The notes under the pieces: generated by a model
The model's database searches: none
Seen by the model: only the letters and a program-made list of their open reading frames with translations
What the model was told of the DNA's origin: nothing
Translations under genes and position numbers: made by a program
Assembly: GCA_030054245.1 (NCBI GenBank)
Contig: JASGCH010000100.1
Coordinates: 1-5,677 of the forward strand
DNA length: 5,677 nucleotides
Source of the DNA: Gammaproteobacteria bacterium
GTDB lineage: Bacteria; Pseudomonadota; Gammaproteobacteria; Burkholderiales; Burkholderiaceae_C
Direction: 5' to 3'
Shown: piece by piece, positions 1-5,349 of the stretch
Layout of the letters: every line of letters begins with the position of its first letter
How positions within the stretch are numbered: the first letter of the stretch is position 1

Positions 1-100
1 AATGACTTCTGGTGCCACCATGCTGGCTGTGGCCTCTTGTATTAGGAAAATAGAGGTTAAATCTTTGGTTGTTTTGAGTTTTGCTAGAACACCATTTTAA
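1..100 (+). CDS. ComF-family phosphoribosyltransferase, C-terminal end only
   Basis: Only the last 32 complete codons are visible (codons from base 2, TAA at 98-100); the rest lies left of the window. The visible peptide begins MTSGATMLAVASCIRK and ends VVLSFARTPF. This matches the C-terminus of ComF/GntX-type phosphoribosyltransferases: the (D)VxTSGAT part of the PRPP-binding loop, an amphipathic helix, a hydrophobic strand and a terminal ARTP-like tail. Such proteins are cytoplasmic and linked to DNA uptake or nucleotide salvage, but their exact reaction is poorly defined. The gene converges with gpmA, and the 78-bp gap between them is mostly a degenerate repeat. The assignment rests on a short fragment; another type I phosphoribosyltransferase is possible. 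Confidence 0.6.
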   Translation, partial: MTSGATMLAVASCIRKIEVKSLVVLSFARTPF

Positions 101-108
101 TCCGAAGA

Positions 109-174
109 AAGACCGTTGCTGACAGTTTCACCACCTCGGCGAGCTGTCATAGCGCTCGTTGGTTTCGCATAAAG
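109..174 (+). repeat. Degenerate copy of the palindromic repeat family (copy 0)
   Basis: A remnant of the repeat seen at 3275-3397. It starts AAGACCGTTGC, and at 135-150 carries CTCGGCGAGCTGTCAT, which is the exact reverse complement of part of the right arm of the copy at 5136-5309. The small arm hairpin is replaced by TGACAGTTTCACCAC, whose TGACAG can pair with the CTGTCA just downstream. The end (153-174, CGCTC, 8 bases, CGCATAAAG) matches 3399-3420 in order and spacing. It fills the gap between the convergent ComF and gpmA 3' ends, stopping four bases short of the gpmA stop codon, so it could act as a shared terminator (inference). Confidence 0.6.
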
Positions 175-178
175 TCTA

Positions 179-895
179 TCAATTGCCAAGAGCACTTTGG
201 TAGTTAGATTCTATAGCTTGGCATCTCCGAAAAACTGCCTCTGGGGTAAGTTCGTAAAAAATAGGAGAAGCATTAGGAATATTAAGCTCTATAATGGCTT
301 CTTCCGATAATTGATCTAGGTGCTTCATTAGACCCCGAATTGAATTGCCGTGAGCGACAATTAAAATATTTTTACCCGCCTTAAGCTGAGGTAATATAGA
401 ATCTTCCCAGAGTGGCATCACCCGGTTGATGGTGTATTTTAACGACTCCGATTTAGGGATTTCGGGGTCCTTCAACTCGACATAGCGTCGATCTTGTCTC
501 AGTAGGCGCCAGTCTTCCGTATTTAATTCGGGAGGGGATACATCGTAACTTCTGCGCCATAAAAGTACTTGATGGTCGCCATATTGACGAGCAACTTCGG
601 CTTTGTTAAGCCCCTGAAGAGCTCCATAATGTCTTTCGTTTAATCTCCATGAGTGTATAACGGGAACCCATACGCACCCCATTTGTTCCAAGCATTGCCA
701 TAAAGTAATAACTGCTCTTTGCAGAACACTGGTGTAAACTAAGTCGAAATGCCAACCGGTTGTCGCGAGAAAAATCCCTACATTTTTTGCTTGTTTGATA
801 CCTGTAGGGGTTAAGGGTACATCTACCCAGCCCGTAAACCGATTTTCTAAATTCCAAGTAGACTCTCCGTGTCTAATCAATACCAAATAAGCCAT
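179..895 (-). CDS. gpmA: 2,3-bisphosphoglycerate-dependent phosphoglycerate mutase
   Basis: A cytoplasmic enzyme of glycolysis and gluconeogenesis that interconverts 3- and 2-phosphoglycerate through a phosphohistidine. The 238-residue protein begins with the family signature LVLIRHGESTWN (residues 4-15), with phospho-acceptor His9 in RHGE. Arg60 (SVLQRA), Glu87 in RLNERHYGALQGLNKAE, WRRSYD (113-118) and the second histidine, His182 in VAHGNSIRG, are all present, so the active site looks complete. The family is usually about 247-250 residues. The last 20 or so residues after FYEL lack the usual YYLGD-like tail, possibly from frame slippage at five T's (A's on +, 230-234). The start is the ATG at 893-895; only a weak AAGAA lies ahead of it. 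An intact repeat lies between its start and the cytochrome c4 gene on the same strand, so a shared transcript is uncertain. Confidence 0.96.
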   Translation of the reverse strand: MAYLVLIRHGESTWNLENRFTGWVDVPLTPTGIKQAKNVGIFLATTGWHFDLVYTSVLQRAVITLWQCLEQMGCVWVPVIHSWRLNERHYGALQGLNKAEVARQYGDHQVLLWRRSYDVSPPELNTEDWRLLRQDRRYVELKDPEIPKSESLKYTINRVMPLWEDSILPQLKAGKNILIVAHGNSIRGLMKHLDQLSEEAIIELNIPNASPIFYELTPEAVFRRCQAIESNYQSALGN

Positions 896-962
896 GAATA
901 GTTCTTAAAGTTAAAGGGGTTTGGGCATCAATCTATGAGGCCACGGCACGCGGTTCACTTCC

Positions 963-1120
963 AAGACTGTTGCACCATCGGCTGGTGCCGCGGTTGTCAA
1001 ATGACTGCGTTATGCGGTACTCACCATGATCACCTTCGGAAATGAAGCTGGGGGCGACTGCTCCAGCCTTGTCATTATGACAACTCACCAAGCGGCACCA
1101 GCCGTCGGTGCAACAGTCTT
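963..1120. repeat. MITE-like palindromic repeat, intact (copy A, core type 1)
   Basis: A 158-bp non-coding element bounded by 29-bp terminal inverted repeats at 963-991 and 1092-1120, matching at 27 of 29 positions. The match continues inward (GGTTGTCAAATGAC against the complement of GTCATTATGACAACT), so the unit could form a long hairpin around a core at about 1015-1070. Each arm contains a smaller hairpin; in the left arm GCACCA (972-977) pairs with TGGTGC (983-988). Outside the arms an imperfect inverted match continues (CCACG at 941-945, CGTGG at 1138-1142), which other copies do not show. In inverse orientation the element aligns with the copy at 3275-3397. It encodes no transposase, so it would need one supplied elsewhere. 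It lies between the cytochrome c4 3' end and the gpmA start. Confidence 0.85.
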
Positions 1121-1170
1121 CTCTTGGTAACGAGGGTCGTGGACGGCATAACATGCTTGGACATCTGGTT

Positions 1171-1773
1171 TTATCGCAACCCAGCAATATAGTCGGCAAC
1201 AGCATCAATTTCTTTATCTTTGAGTTTATCTGCTACTTGGCGCATGATCAAGTTATCATTTCTGGTGCCCTTACGAAATGACTCTAACTGTTTCTTGATG
1301 TACTCCGCGTGTTGCCCCGCTAAGCGAGGAAACTCGGGAGGAATACCGGCACCACTGGGTCCATGGCAACTCGCGCAAGCGGGTATTTGTCTGTCTACCA
1401 GACCTGCTCGGAAAAGGCTTTCTCCAAAACCCACTAAAGACTTATCTTTAGCAAACCCGGGCTTCATTTTTTTTTCTGAAAGCCAACTAGCTATATTTTG
1501 CATATCCTCTAAACTGAGGTTCATTGCAAAGGGTTGCATAATGGAACTGGTGCGTTCACCCTTTTTAAATTTTTCGAGTTGTTCGACTAGGTACTTGGCA
1601 CTTTGACCTGCTAATTTGGGTTGTGCTGGAATGGTAGAATTGCCATCTGTACCATGACAACTTGCACAGTTTTCAGTAAAAAGTGCTTGGCCTTTAGCCT
1701 TGTCAGGAGGATTTGCCCAGACCCCTGAAATTCCAATGCTTATTAACCATAAAATGAAGACAAGTTGTTGCAT
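1171..1773 (-). CDS. Cytochrome c4, dihaem c-type cytochrome
   Basis: A 200-residue periplasmic electron carrier of the cytochrome c4 family, which passes electrons to terminal oxidases. It is two tandem class I cytochrome c domains: the haem-binding motifs are CASCH at residues 36-40 and CASCH at 133-137. Each is followed by PKLAGQSAKY or PRLAGQHAEY and then a methionine that aligns between the halves (Met79 in SSIMQPFA, Met177 in NLIMRQVA), the likely sixth haem ligands. The end, VADYIAGLR, is typical. Residues 1-20 are a hydrophobic signal peptide with likely cleavage after VWA, but the part before the hydrophobic core has no lysine or arginine. An in-frame TAA lies seven codons upstream with no other start codon between, so the ATG at 1771-1773 is the only full-length start. 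The nearest Shine-Dalgarno-like AAGG is about 16 bases ahead, longer than ideal. Confidence 0.93.
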   Translation of the reverse strand: MQQLVFILWLISIGISGVWANPPDKAKGQALFTENCASCHGTDGNSTIPAQPKLAGQSAKYLVEQLEKFKKGERTSSIMQPFAMNLSLEDMQNIASWLSEKKMKPGFAKDKSLVGFGESLFRAGLVDRQIPACASCHGPSGAGIPPEFPRLAGQHAEYIKKQLESFRKGTRNDNLIMRQVADKLKDKEIDAVADYIAGLR

Positions 1774-1806
1774 AACGCTGAAAAAGTGACCTTAAAAATA
1801 CTCCCA

Positions 1807-1815
1807 ATTATAGCA
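1807..1815 (-). promoter_or_regulatory. Extended -10 promoter for the cytochrome c4 gene
   Basis: On the minus strand the sequence reads TGCTATAAT, a perfect TATAAT with the TGn extension. No good -35 box lies at 16-18 bases, which is acceptable for an extended -10 promoter. Transcription would start near 1800, giving a leader of about 27 bases before the ATG. The position is right; activity is inferred. Confidence 0.55.
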
Positions 1816-1854
1816 AATCTTTGGAATAGTATGCCCATTACAAATTTCTAAGAC

Positions 1855-1900
1855 AAGACTGTGGTACCATCAGCTGGTACACCGCTCGGTGCAACGGTTT
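1855..1900 (+). repeat. Miniature internally deleted repeat copy (copy B)
   Basis: The left arm of the repeat (AAGACTGTGGTACCATCAGC and on) aligns without gaps with 963-988 and runs straight into CTCGGTGCAACGGTTT, which resembles the outer end of the right arm. The whole core is therefore missing. The arm hairpin is kept with altered bases: GTACCA (1864-1869) pairs with TGGTAC (1875-1880). It is preceded by TAAGACAAGACT (1849-1860), also found just before copy C at 3252-3263. Unlike the other copies, it lies between two divergent gene starts. Confidence 0.6.
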
Positions 1901-1923
1901 CGATAACGGTTTTAAGAGGGTGA

Positions 1924-2082
1924 TGGAGTGAATGCATAGCACTGGTACGGACCCATGGTTTTAGAATTCAATACCTCTACACAACCATGGGCGGCGGTTA
2001 CCATCGCAATGTCCAAGCGCGTGGCTAGGAGAATTTACCAGTCGATTATTCAGAGTTGATCCGCTTAACCCAGTACTGTTAG
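1924..2082 (+). pseudogene. Possible decayed gene fragment, perhaps histone deacetylase-like
   Basis: In one forward frame this stretch reads as protein-like sequence between stops: CIALVRTHGFRIQYLYTTMG from about 1933, then GGYHRNVQARG, a TAG at 2026-2028, then ENLPVDYSELIRLTQYC and a TAG at 2080-2082. The block RTHGFRIQYLYTTMGGGYHR resembles, from memory, the conserved C-terminal strand and MGGGY loop of bacterial histone deacetylase/AcuC-family amidohydrolases. No start codon, full domain or catalytic residues are present, so at most it is a remnant. The family guess is weak, and chance openness of a short frame cannot be excluded. Confidence 0.3.
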
Positions 2083-2156
2083 GGTGCAGTCAGTGGTGAA
2101 ACTGAGGTATAACGGACTTAAGTCTATTGGGTGAATACCATGGATCAGGCATATAA

Positions 2157-2185
2157 TTGGGTCATACTCAAAATTGAGGTAAAAT
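2157..2185 (+). promoter_or_regulatory. Candidate sigma-70 promoter for fba
   Basis: TTGGGT (2157-2162) and TAAAAT (2180-2185) are separated by 17 bases; the -10 matches the consensus at 5 of 6 positions and the -35 at 3 of 6. Transcription would begin near 2192, about 25 bases ahead of the fba ATG. It is the best candidate seen, but AT-rich DNA gives such matches by chance. Confidence 0.33.
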
Positions 2186-2216
2186 TTATCGTAGAAATTA
2201 CTACTTAATTTGAAAT

Positions 2217-3254
2217 ATGCCTTTAGTATCCTTACGCCAGTTATTAGACCATGCCGCTGAACATGAATACGGGTTGCCTGCCTTTAATATCAATAATTTG
2301 GAGCAAATTCAGGCCGTGGTTAGTGCGGCTAAAGAATTAGATTCACCCGTTATTATGCAGGCCAGTGCCGGCGCTAGAAAGTATGCTGGAGAGAATTATA
2401 TCAAATGTTTGATACAAGCCGCGCTCCAAGATTGCCCTCGACTACCCATCGTATTTCACTTGGATCATGGTCAAAGTCCGCAGTTGTGTGCTAGTGCTAT
2501 CGATTTAGGAGTTAGTTCGGTTATGATGGATGGGAGTTTGATGGCGGACGGTAAAACAGTAGCTTCTTACGCCTATAATGTGGATATTACGCGTCAAGTC
2601 GTTGAATTTTGCCATGTAAAGGGAGTTTCGGTGGAAGGCGAATTGGGCTGTCTAGGTTCATTGGAAACTTTGCGCGGTGATAAAGAAGATGGGCATGGCG
2701 CGGAGGGATATCTAACCCAAGATCAATTATTGACCGATCCGGAACAGGCGGTTGATTTTGTTAACCAGACCCAAGTAGATGCCTTGGCTATTGCCATAGG
2801 AACTAGCCATGGTGCGTATAAGTTTTCTAAGCCACCAACAGACAAGGTCTTGGCTATTGATAGAGTGAAAGAAATCCATGAAAAGTTACCCAATACCCAT
2901 TTGGTTATGCATGGGGCTTCTAGTGTATCACCGGAGCTTTTATCGATTATTTGTCAGTATGGTGGAAAAATGCCATTGACTTATGGAGTGCCTATTCAGG
3001 AAGTGCAAGTGGCTATTAGACATGGGGTACGAAAAATTAATATTGACACCGACATTCGATTAGCGATGACCGGTGCCGTACGGAAATTCTTATTTGAAAA
3101 TCCAGAAAAATTTGATCCTAGGGAATGGATTAAGCCCGCTCGTCAGGCCGCTATTGAAGTTTGTAAACATAAATTTATCGCTTTTGGTTCTGCCGGCTGG
3201 GCGGGTAAAATAGACGCCAAACCATTGCTTGAAATGGCTAGGTTGTATAACTAA
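2217..3254 (+). CDS. fba: Class II fructose-1,6-bisphosphate aldolase (zinc-dependent)
   Basis: A cytoplasmic enzyme that reversibly cleaves fructose 1,6-bisphosphate into dihydroxyacetone phosphate and glyceraldehyde 3-phosphate, in glycolysis and gluconeogenesis. The 345-residue length and the start MPLVSLRQLLDHAAE fit the class IIA 'Calvin cycle' subtype common in betaproteobacteria, used by heterotrophs too; no other Calvin-cycle gene is here. Visible sites are PAFNINNLEQ (21-30), catalytic Asp83 and zinc ligand His84 in FHLDHGQS, MMDGS (103-107), VEGELGCLG (139-147), zinc ligand His198 in GTSHGAYK, His232 in VMHGASS, and the substrate-binding KINIDTDIRLAMTGA (273-287). All key residues are intact. 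The ATG at 2217 has no clear Shine-Dalgarno sequence: the nearest GAGG is 38 bases upstream. A repeat copy begins 20 bases after the stop codon. In Burkholderia I recall pyk upstream and purC downstream; neither is present. Confidence 0.96.
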   Translation: MPLVSLRQLLDHAAEHEYGLPAFNINNLEQIQAVVSAAKELDSPVIMQASAGARKYAGENYIKCLIQAALQDCPRLPIVFHLDHGQSPQLCASAIDLGVSSVMMDGSLMADGKTVASYAYNVDITRQVVEFCHVKGVSVEGELGCLGSLETLRGDKEDGHGAEGYLTQDQLLTDPEQAVDFVNQTQVDALAIAIGTSHGAYKFSKPPTDKVLAIDRVKEIHEKLPNTHLVMHGASSVSPELLSIICQYGGKMPLTYGVPIQEVQVAIRHGVRKINIDTDIRLAMTGAVRKFLFENPEKFDPREWIKPARQAAIEVCKHKFIAFGSAGWAGKIDAKPLLEMARLYN

Positions 3255-3274
3255 GACAAGACTATTCACGACTT

Positions 3275-3397
3275 AAGACTGTTGCACCGACGGCTGGTGC
3301 CGCTCGGTGAGCTGTCAAAGTACAAGGCTGGAGCCGTCGCCCCCAGCTTCATTTCCGAAGATGGTCATGCTGAGTACCGCATAACGCAGTCATTTGA
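3275..3397 (+). repeat. One-armed copy of the palindromic repeat (copy C)
   Basis: The left arm (3275-3303) is identical at all 29 positions to the complement of the right arm of copy A (1092-1120). The core also follows copy A read in reverse (AAGGCTGGAGC, CCCCAGCTTCATTTCCGAAG, GAGTACCGCATAACGCAGTC) up to CATTTGA at 3391-3397. There the similarity stops and the second arm is missing. The flank 3399-3420 instead matches the flank of copy 0 (153-174). The short word CAGTCATTT at 3387-3395 recurs at 3453-3461, which may mark the deletion or rearrangement. It begins 20 bases after the fba stop codon and could end the fba transcript. Confidence 0.85.
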
Positions 3398-3521
3398 TCG
3401 CTCATCACCTGCGCATAAAGGTCAAGCAAATCCCTTGAATCCCCCTGTCACCCAGTCATTTTAGCATGATTCCCGAGACAGCCATCTTTGAGATATATTT
3501 TAGGCTAAAGGTCAAATTGGC

Positions 3522-4601
3522 ATGAATAACAAAAATACACAAGGAAATGATCTGCGTCAAGAGTTGAATTTGTTACCTAAATTATTGCAATATGAGTTGC
3601 CTAAACATTTAATTGCTCAATATCCAACGGTTACAAGAAGTTCCTCTAGGCTGTTAGATAGTTATTCATCGGACTCCCCTTCATCCAAATGGGTTGCTGA
3701 TTTACCAAACATATTAAAACCCCATGATTTGGTAATTTTTAACAATACCAAGGTCATAAAAGCTCGACTCAAAGCGACAAAGTCAACCGGTGGGCGGGTC
3801 GAAATTTTGGTTGAACGCATGGTCTCCGACGAATCTTCACCTGAGAAAAGGGTGCTTGCACAGATGAGCAATAGTAAGAATGTACGAAAAGGAGATTTTT
3901 TATCAGTAGGTGCTGGTGAGTTTATAAAAGTTATTGAACGACCCCTTATGCCAACTGAGAGGTTTTTTTTGCTAGAATTTCAGAAAAACGCTTTAGATTT
4001 ACTAGAGCAATACGGAGAATTACCGCTACCCAACTATATAGGCAGAAAACCGATAGAGCAAGACCTCAGTCGTTACCAGACCATTTTTGCCAAAATCCAC
4101 GGTGCCGTAGCGGCCCCCACAGCCTCCCTACATTTTGACGAGGCGTTGATCGCTTCCTTGCGTAAATACCAAATTCAGACTGCAGAGATCACTTTGCATA
4201 TAGGTGCGGGTACATTTGTTCCTATAAAAGGAGCTTATTCCAATCATACTATGCACAAAGAAAATTATATGATCCCCTCATCGACTATAGAGCTCATACA
4301 TGAATGTAGGCAGAAGGGTGGAAAAGTGGTTGCTGTGGGCACTACGGTTGTTAGGGCACTCGAGTCTTGGGCAATCCATCGTTGTACACAGGGTGATACC
4401 GATTTGTACATAACACCTGGGTTCGAATTTAAAATGGTGGACGGGTTATTCACCAATTTTCATTTACCCAACAGTACTTTGTTGCTTCTTGTGGCGGCGT
4501 TTAGTGGGGTATCGAATACGCTAAGAAATTATACTTACGCAATGATGGAAAACTTTCGATTTTATTCTTATGGGGATGCCATGTTGGTGGGGCGTTTCTA
4601 A
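3522..4601 (+). CDS. queA: S-adenosylmethionine:tRNA ribosyltransferase-isomerase
   Basis: Catalyses the penultimate step of queuosine synthesis, moving the ribosyl part of S-adenosylmethionine onto preQ1 at tRNA position 34 to give epoxyqueuosine. The 359-residue protein shows the family blocks in order: YELPKHLIAQYP (24-35), FNNTKVIKARL (73-83), GGRVEILVER (90-99), RYQTIFAKIHGAVAAPTASL (184-203), TLHIGAGTF (224-232), GTTVVRALES (273-282; usually GTT-S/T-LRALE), TNFHLPNSTLLLLV (311-324) and YSYGDAML (348-355). About 20 extra residues precede the usual N-terminus. The ATG at 3522 is chosen because AAAGG lies 10 bases ahead and no later ATG or GTG would spare YELP. TATATT at 3494-3499 might be a -10 box. 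TAAAGGTCAA at the ribosome-binding region repeats one at 3416-3425. tgt, a common partner, does not follow; folB does, 92 bases after the stop. Confidence 0.95.
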   Translation: MNNKNTQGNDLRQELNLLPKLLQYELPKHLIAQYPTVTRSSSRLLDSYSSDSPSSKWVADLPNILKPHDLVIFNNTKVIKARLKATKSTGGRVEILVERMVSDESSPEKRVLAQMSNSKNVRKGDFLSVGAGEFIKVIERPLMPTERFFLLEFQKNALDLLEQYGELPLPNYIGRKPIEQDLSRYQTIFAKIHGAVAAPTASLHFDEALIASLRKYQIQTAEITLHIGAGTFVPIKGAYSNHTMHKENYMIPSSTIELIHECRQKGGKVVAVGTTVVRALESWAIHRCTQGDTDLYITPGFEFKMVDGLFTNFHLPNSTLLLLVAAFSGVSNTLRNYTYAMMENFRFYSYGDAMLVGRF

Positions 4602-4693
4602 CTGGCCAGCTTAAGGACTTTATTAAAAAGGGACATTTTCACCCTCGGTTTCAACGCAGAGAAACGGTTACCTACTTCTTGTCTTTGGTTTCA

Positions 4694-5122
4694 ATGTATA
4701 GCTATAACTATTTAAAAAATCACTGCAGAAAGATTTTTTTTAAAAATATCGTTCTTATGTGCTCTATCGGGGTTTATGATAATGAAAAGCAAACTCGACA
4801 AAGAGTATTGGTGGATCTGGATGTATTTGTGCCCCTTGAGTTTTCCAGTGCTAAAAATGATTCGATCACAGATACCATGAATTATGAATATTTTTATGAA
4901 TCCCTGCTACTTATCAGTGCGGATGGGCACATTCATTTGCAAGAAACTTTAAGTGACAAAATAGCTGACAAAATAATGCATTGTGGAAAAATTTTGGCTT
5001 TGAAGGTGAGCATCTGCAAAGCCGATATATACGCAAATTGTCAGGGCGTAGGTGTGGAGACTTGGTACTTTAAGCCTACTCAAAAAACCCAAACCATAGC
5101 TTCTCCCCCGGTTTCTGATTAG
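4694..5122 (+). CDS. folB: Dihydroneopterin aldolase
   Basis: A cytoplasmic enzyme of tetrahydrofolate synthesis that splits 7,8-dihydroneopterin into 6-hydroxymethyl-dihydropterin and glycolaldehyde. With the ATG at 4694 it has 142 residues. Visible blocks are KIFFKNIVLMCSIGVYDNEK, with the substrate-binding glutamate (Glu31) in YDNEKQ; RVLVDLDVFVPL; MNYEYFYESL, where the family usually has DY; GHIHLQETLSDKIADKI; and the catalytic lysine Lys109 in VSICKADIYANCQGVGVE. The N-terminal NHCRKIFFKN resembles the Burkholderia-type protein. A TTG at 4679 would add five residues. The ATG fits that family's N-terminal length better, but neither start has a good ribosome-binding site, and the frame stays open upstream into queA. 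It follows queA on the same strand and may be cotranscribed. A palindromic repeat starts 13 bases after the stop, between folB and the convergent clpP. Confidence 0.9.
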   Translation: MYSYNYLKNHCRKIFFKNIVLMCSIGVYDNEKQTRQRVLVDLDVFVPLEFSSAKNDSITDTMNYEYFYESLLLISADGHIHLQETLSDKIADKIMHCGKILALKVSICKADIYANCQGVGVETWYFKPTQKTQTIASPPVSD

Positions 5123-5135
5123 TCTTTGGTGATGT

Positions 5136-5309
5136 AAGACGGTTGCTCCATCGGCTGGTGCCGCGGCTACACTGCCAAATTACTGCGTTATGTAGGTGCT
5201 TAAGTTCGTTGCGCTATCCACTGCGCTTCCGTTCGCTGGTTGCGCGCAACTCAAGTCCTGTAATTATGACAGCTCGCCGAGCGGCACCAGCCGTCGGTGC
5301 AATAGTCTT
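5136..5309. repeat. MITE-like palindromic repeat, intact (copy D, core type 2)
   Basis: A 174-bp element with 29-bp terminal inverted repeats at 5136-5164 and 5281-5309. The left arm differs from that of copy A at two positions and the right arm at one. Similarity to copy A continues inward to GCGTTATG (ends 5192) and resumes at TAATTATGAC (5261-5270). The 68-base core between is unrelated to the core of copies A and C and contains its own inverted repeat, GTTGCGC (5208-5214) with GCGCAAC (5244-5250). It separates the convergent folB and clpP 3' ends, where a strong hairpin could stop transcription from both sides. No run of T follows either arm, so intrinsic termination is not certain. Confidence 0.85.
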
Positions 5310-5349
5310 GAGGTGTCTAACCTAGAGTTAGTACGGATGGGGTGGCGAG

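Larger units (their letters stand above)
1774..2216. other. 443-bp spacer between the divergent cytochrome c4 and fba genes
   Basis: This is the only gene-free stretch over 300 bases. From the left it holds an extended -10 promoter reading toward the cytochrome gene, a miniature repeat copy at 1855-1900, a possible decayed coding fragment at 1924-2082, about 75 bases in which I see nothing, and a weak promoter candidate for fba. No intact ORF of convincing content exists on either strand. Confidence 0.6.

Noticed and set aside
933..1208. Open frame across copy A encoding a peptide with KAGAVAPSFISE
   Set aside because: The same peptide appears in copy C (3282-3464), but only because the repeat DNA is shared. 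Differences between the copies in this frame include as many amino acid changes as silent ones, so I see no sign of coding selection. Such frames may be annotated as hypothetical proteins by mistake.
1220..1606. 128-codon forward open frame opposite the cytochrome c4 gene
   Set aside because: It is the antisense shadow of a clearly coding dihaem cytochrome.
3282..3464. 60-codon open frame in copy C
   Set aside because: It lies wholly in the repeat and its flank, has no ribosome-binding site I can see and no family resemblance.
3416..3515. Direct repeat TAAAGGTCAA at 3416-3425 and 3506-3515
   Set aside because: Two 10-base copies 90 bases apart with no further similarity; the second serves as the queA ribosome-binding region. 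Too short for an operator or attachment site claim.
4422..4431. GGTTCGAATT, similar to a tRNA T-loop
   Set aside because: It lies inside the conserved queA coding sequence and no cloverleaf arms surround it.
963..5309. CRISPR-like array
   Set aside because: The repeats are far apart, internally palindromic, in both orientations and without regular spacers or cas genes.
5143..5325. 60-codon open frame across copy D
   Set aside because: It is a reading of the palindromic repeat, rich in arginine and leucine as expected from GC-rich arms; its core is unrelated to the other copies.
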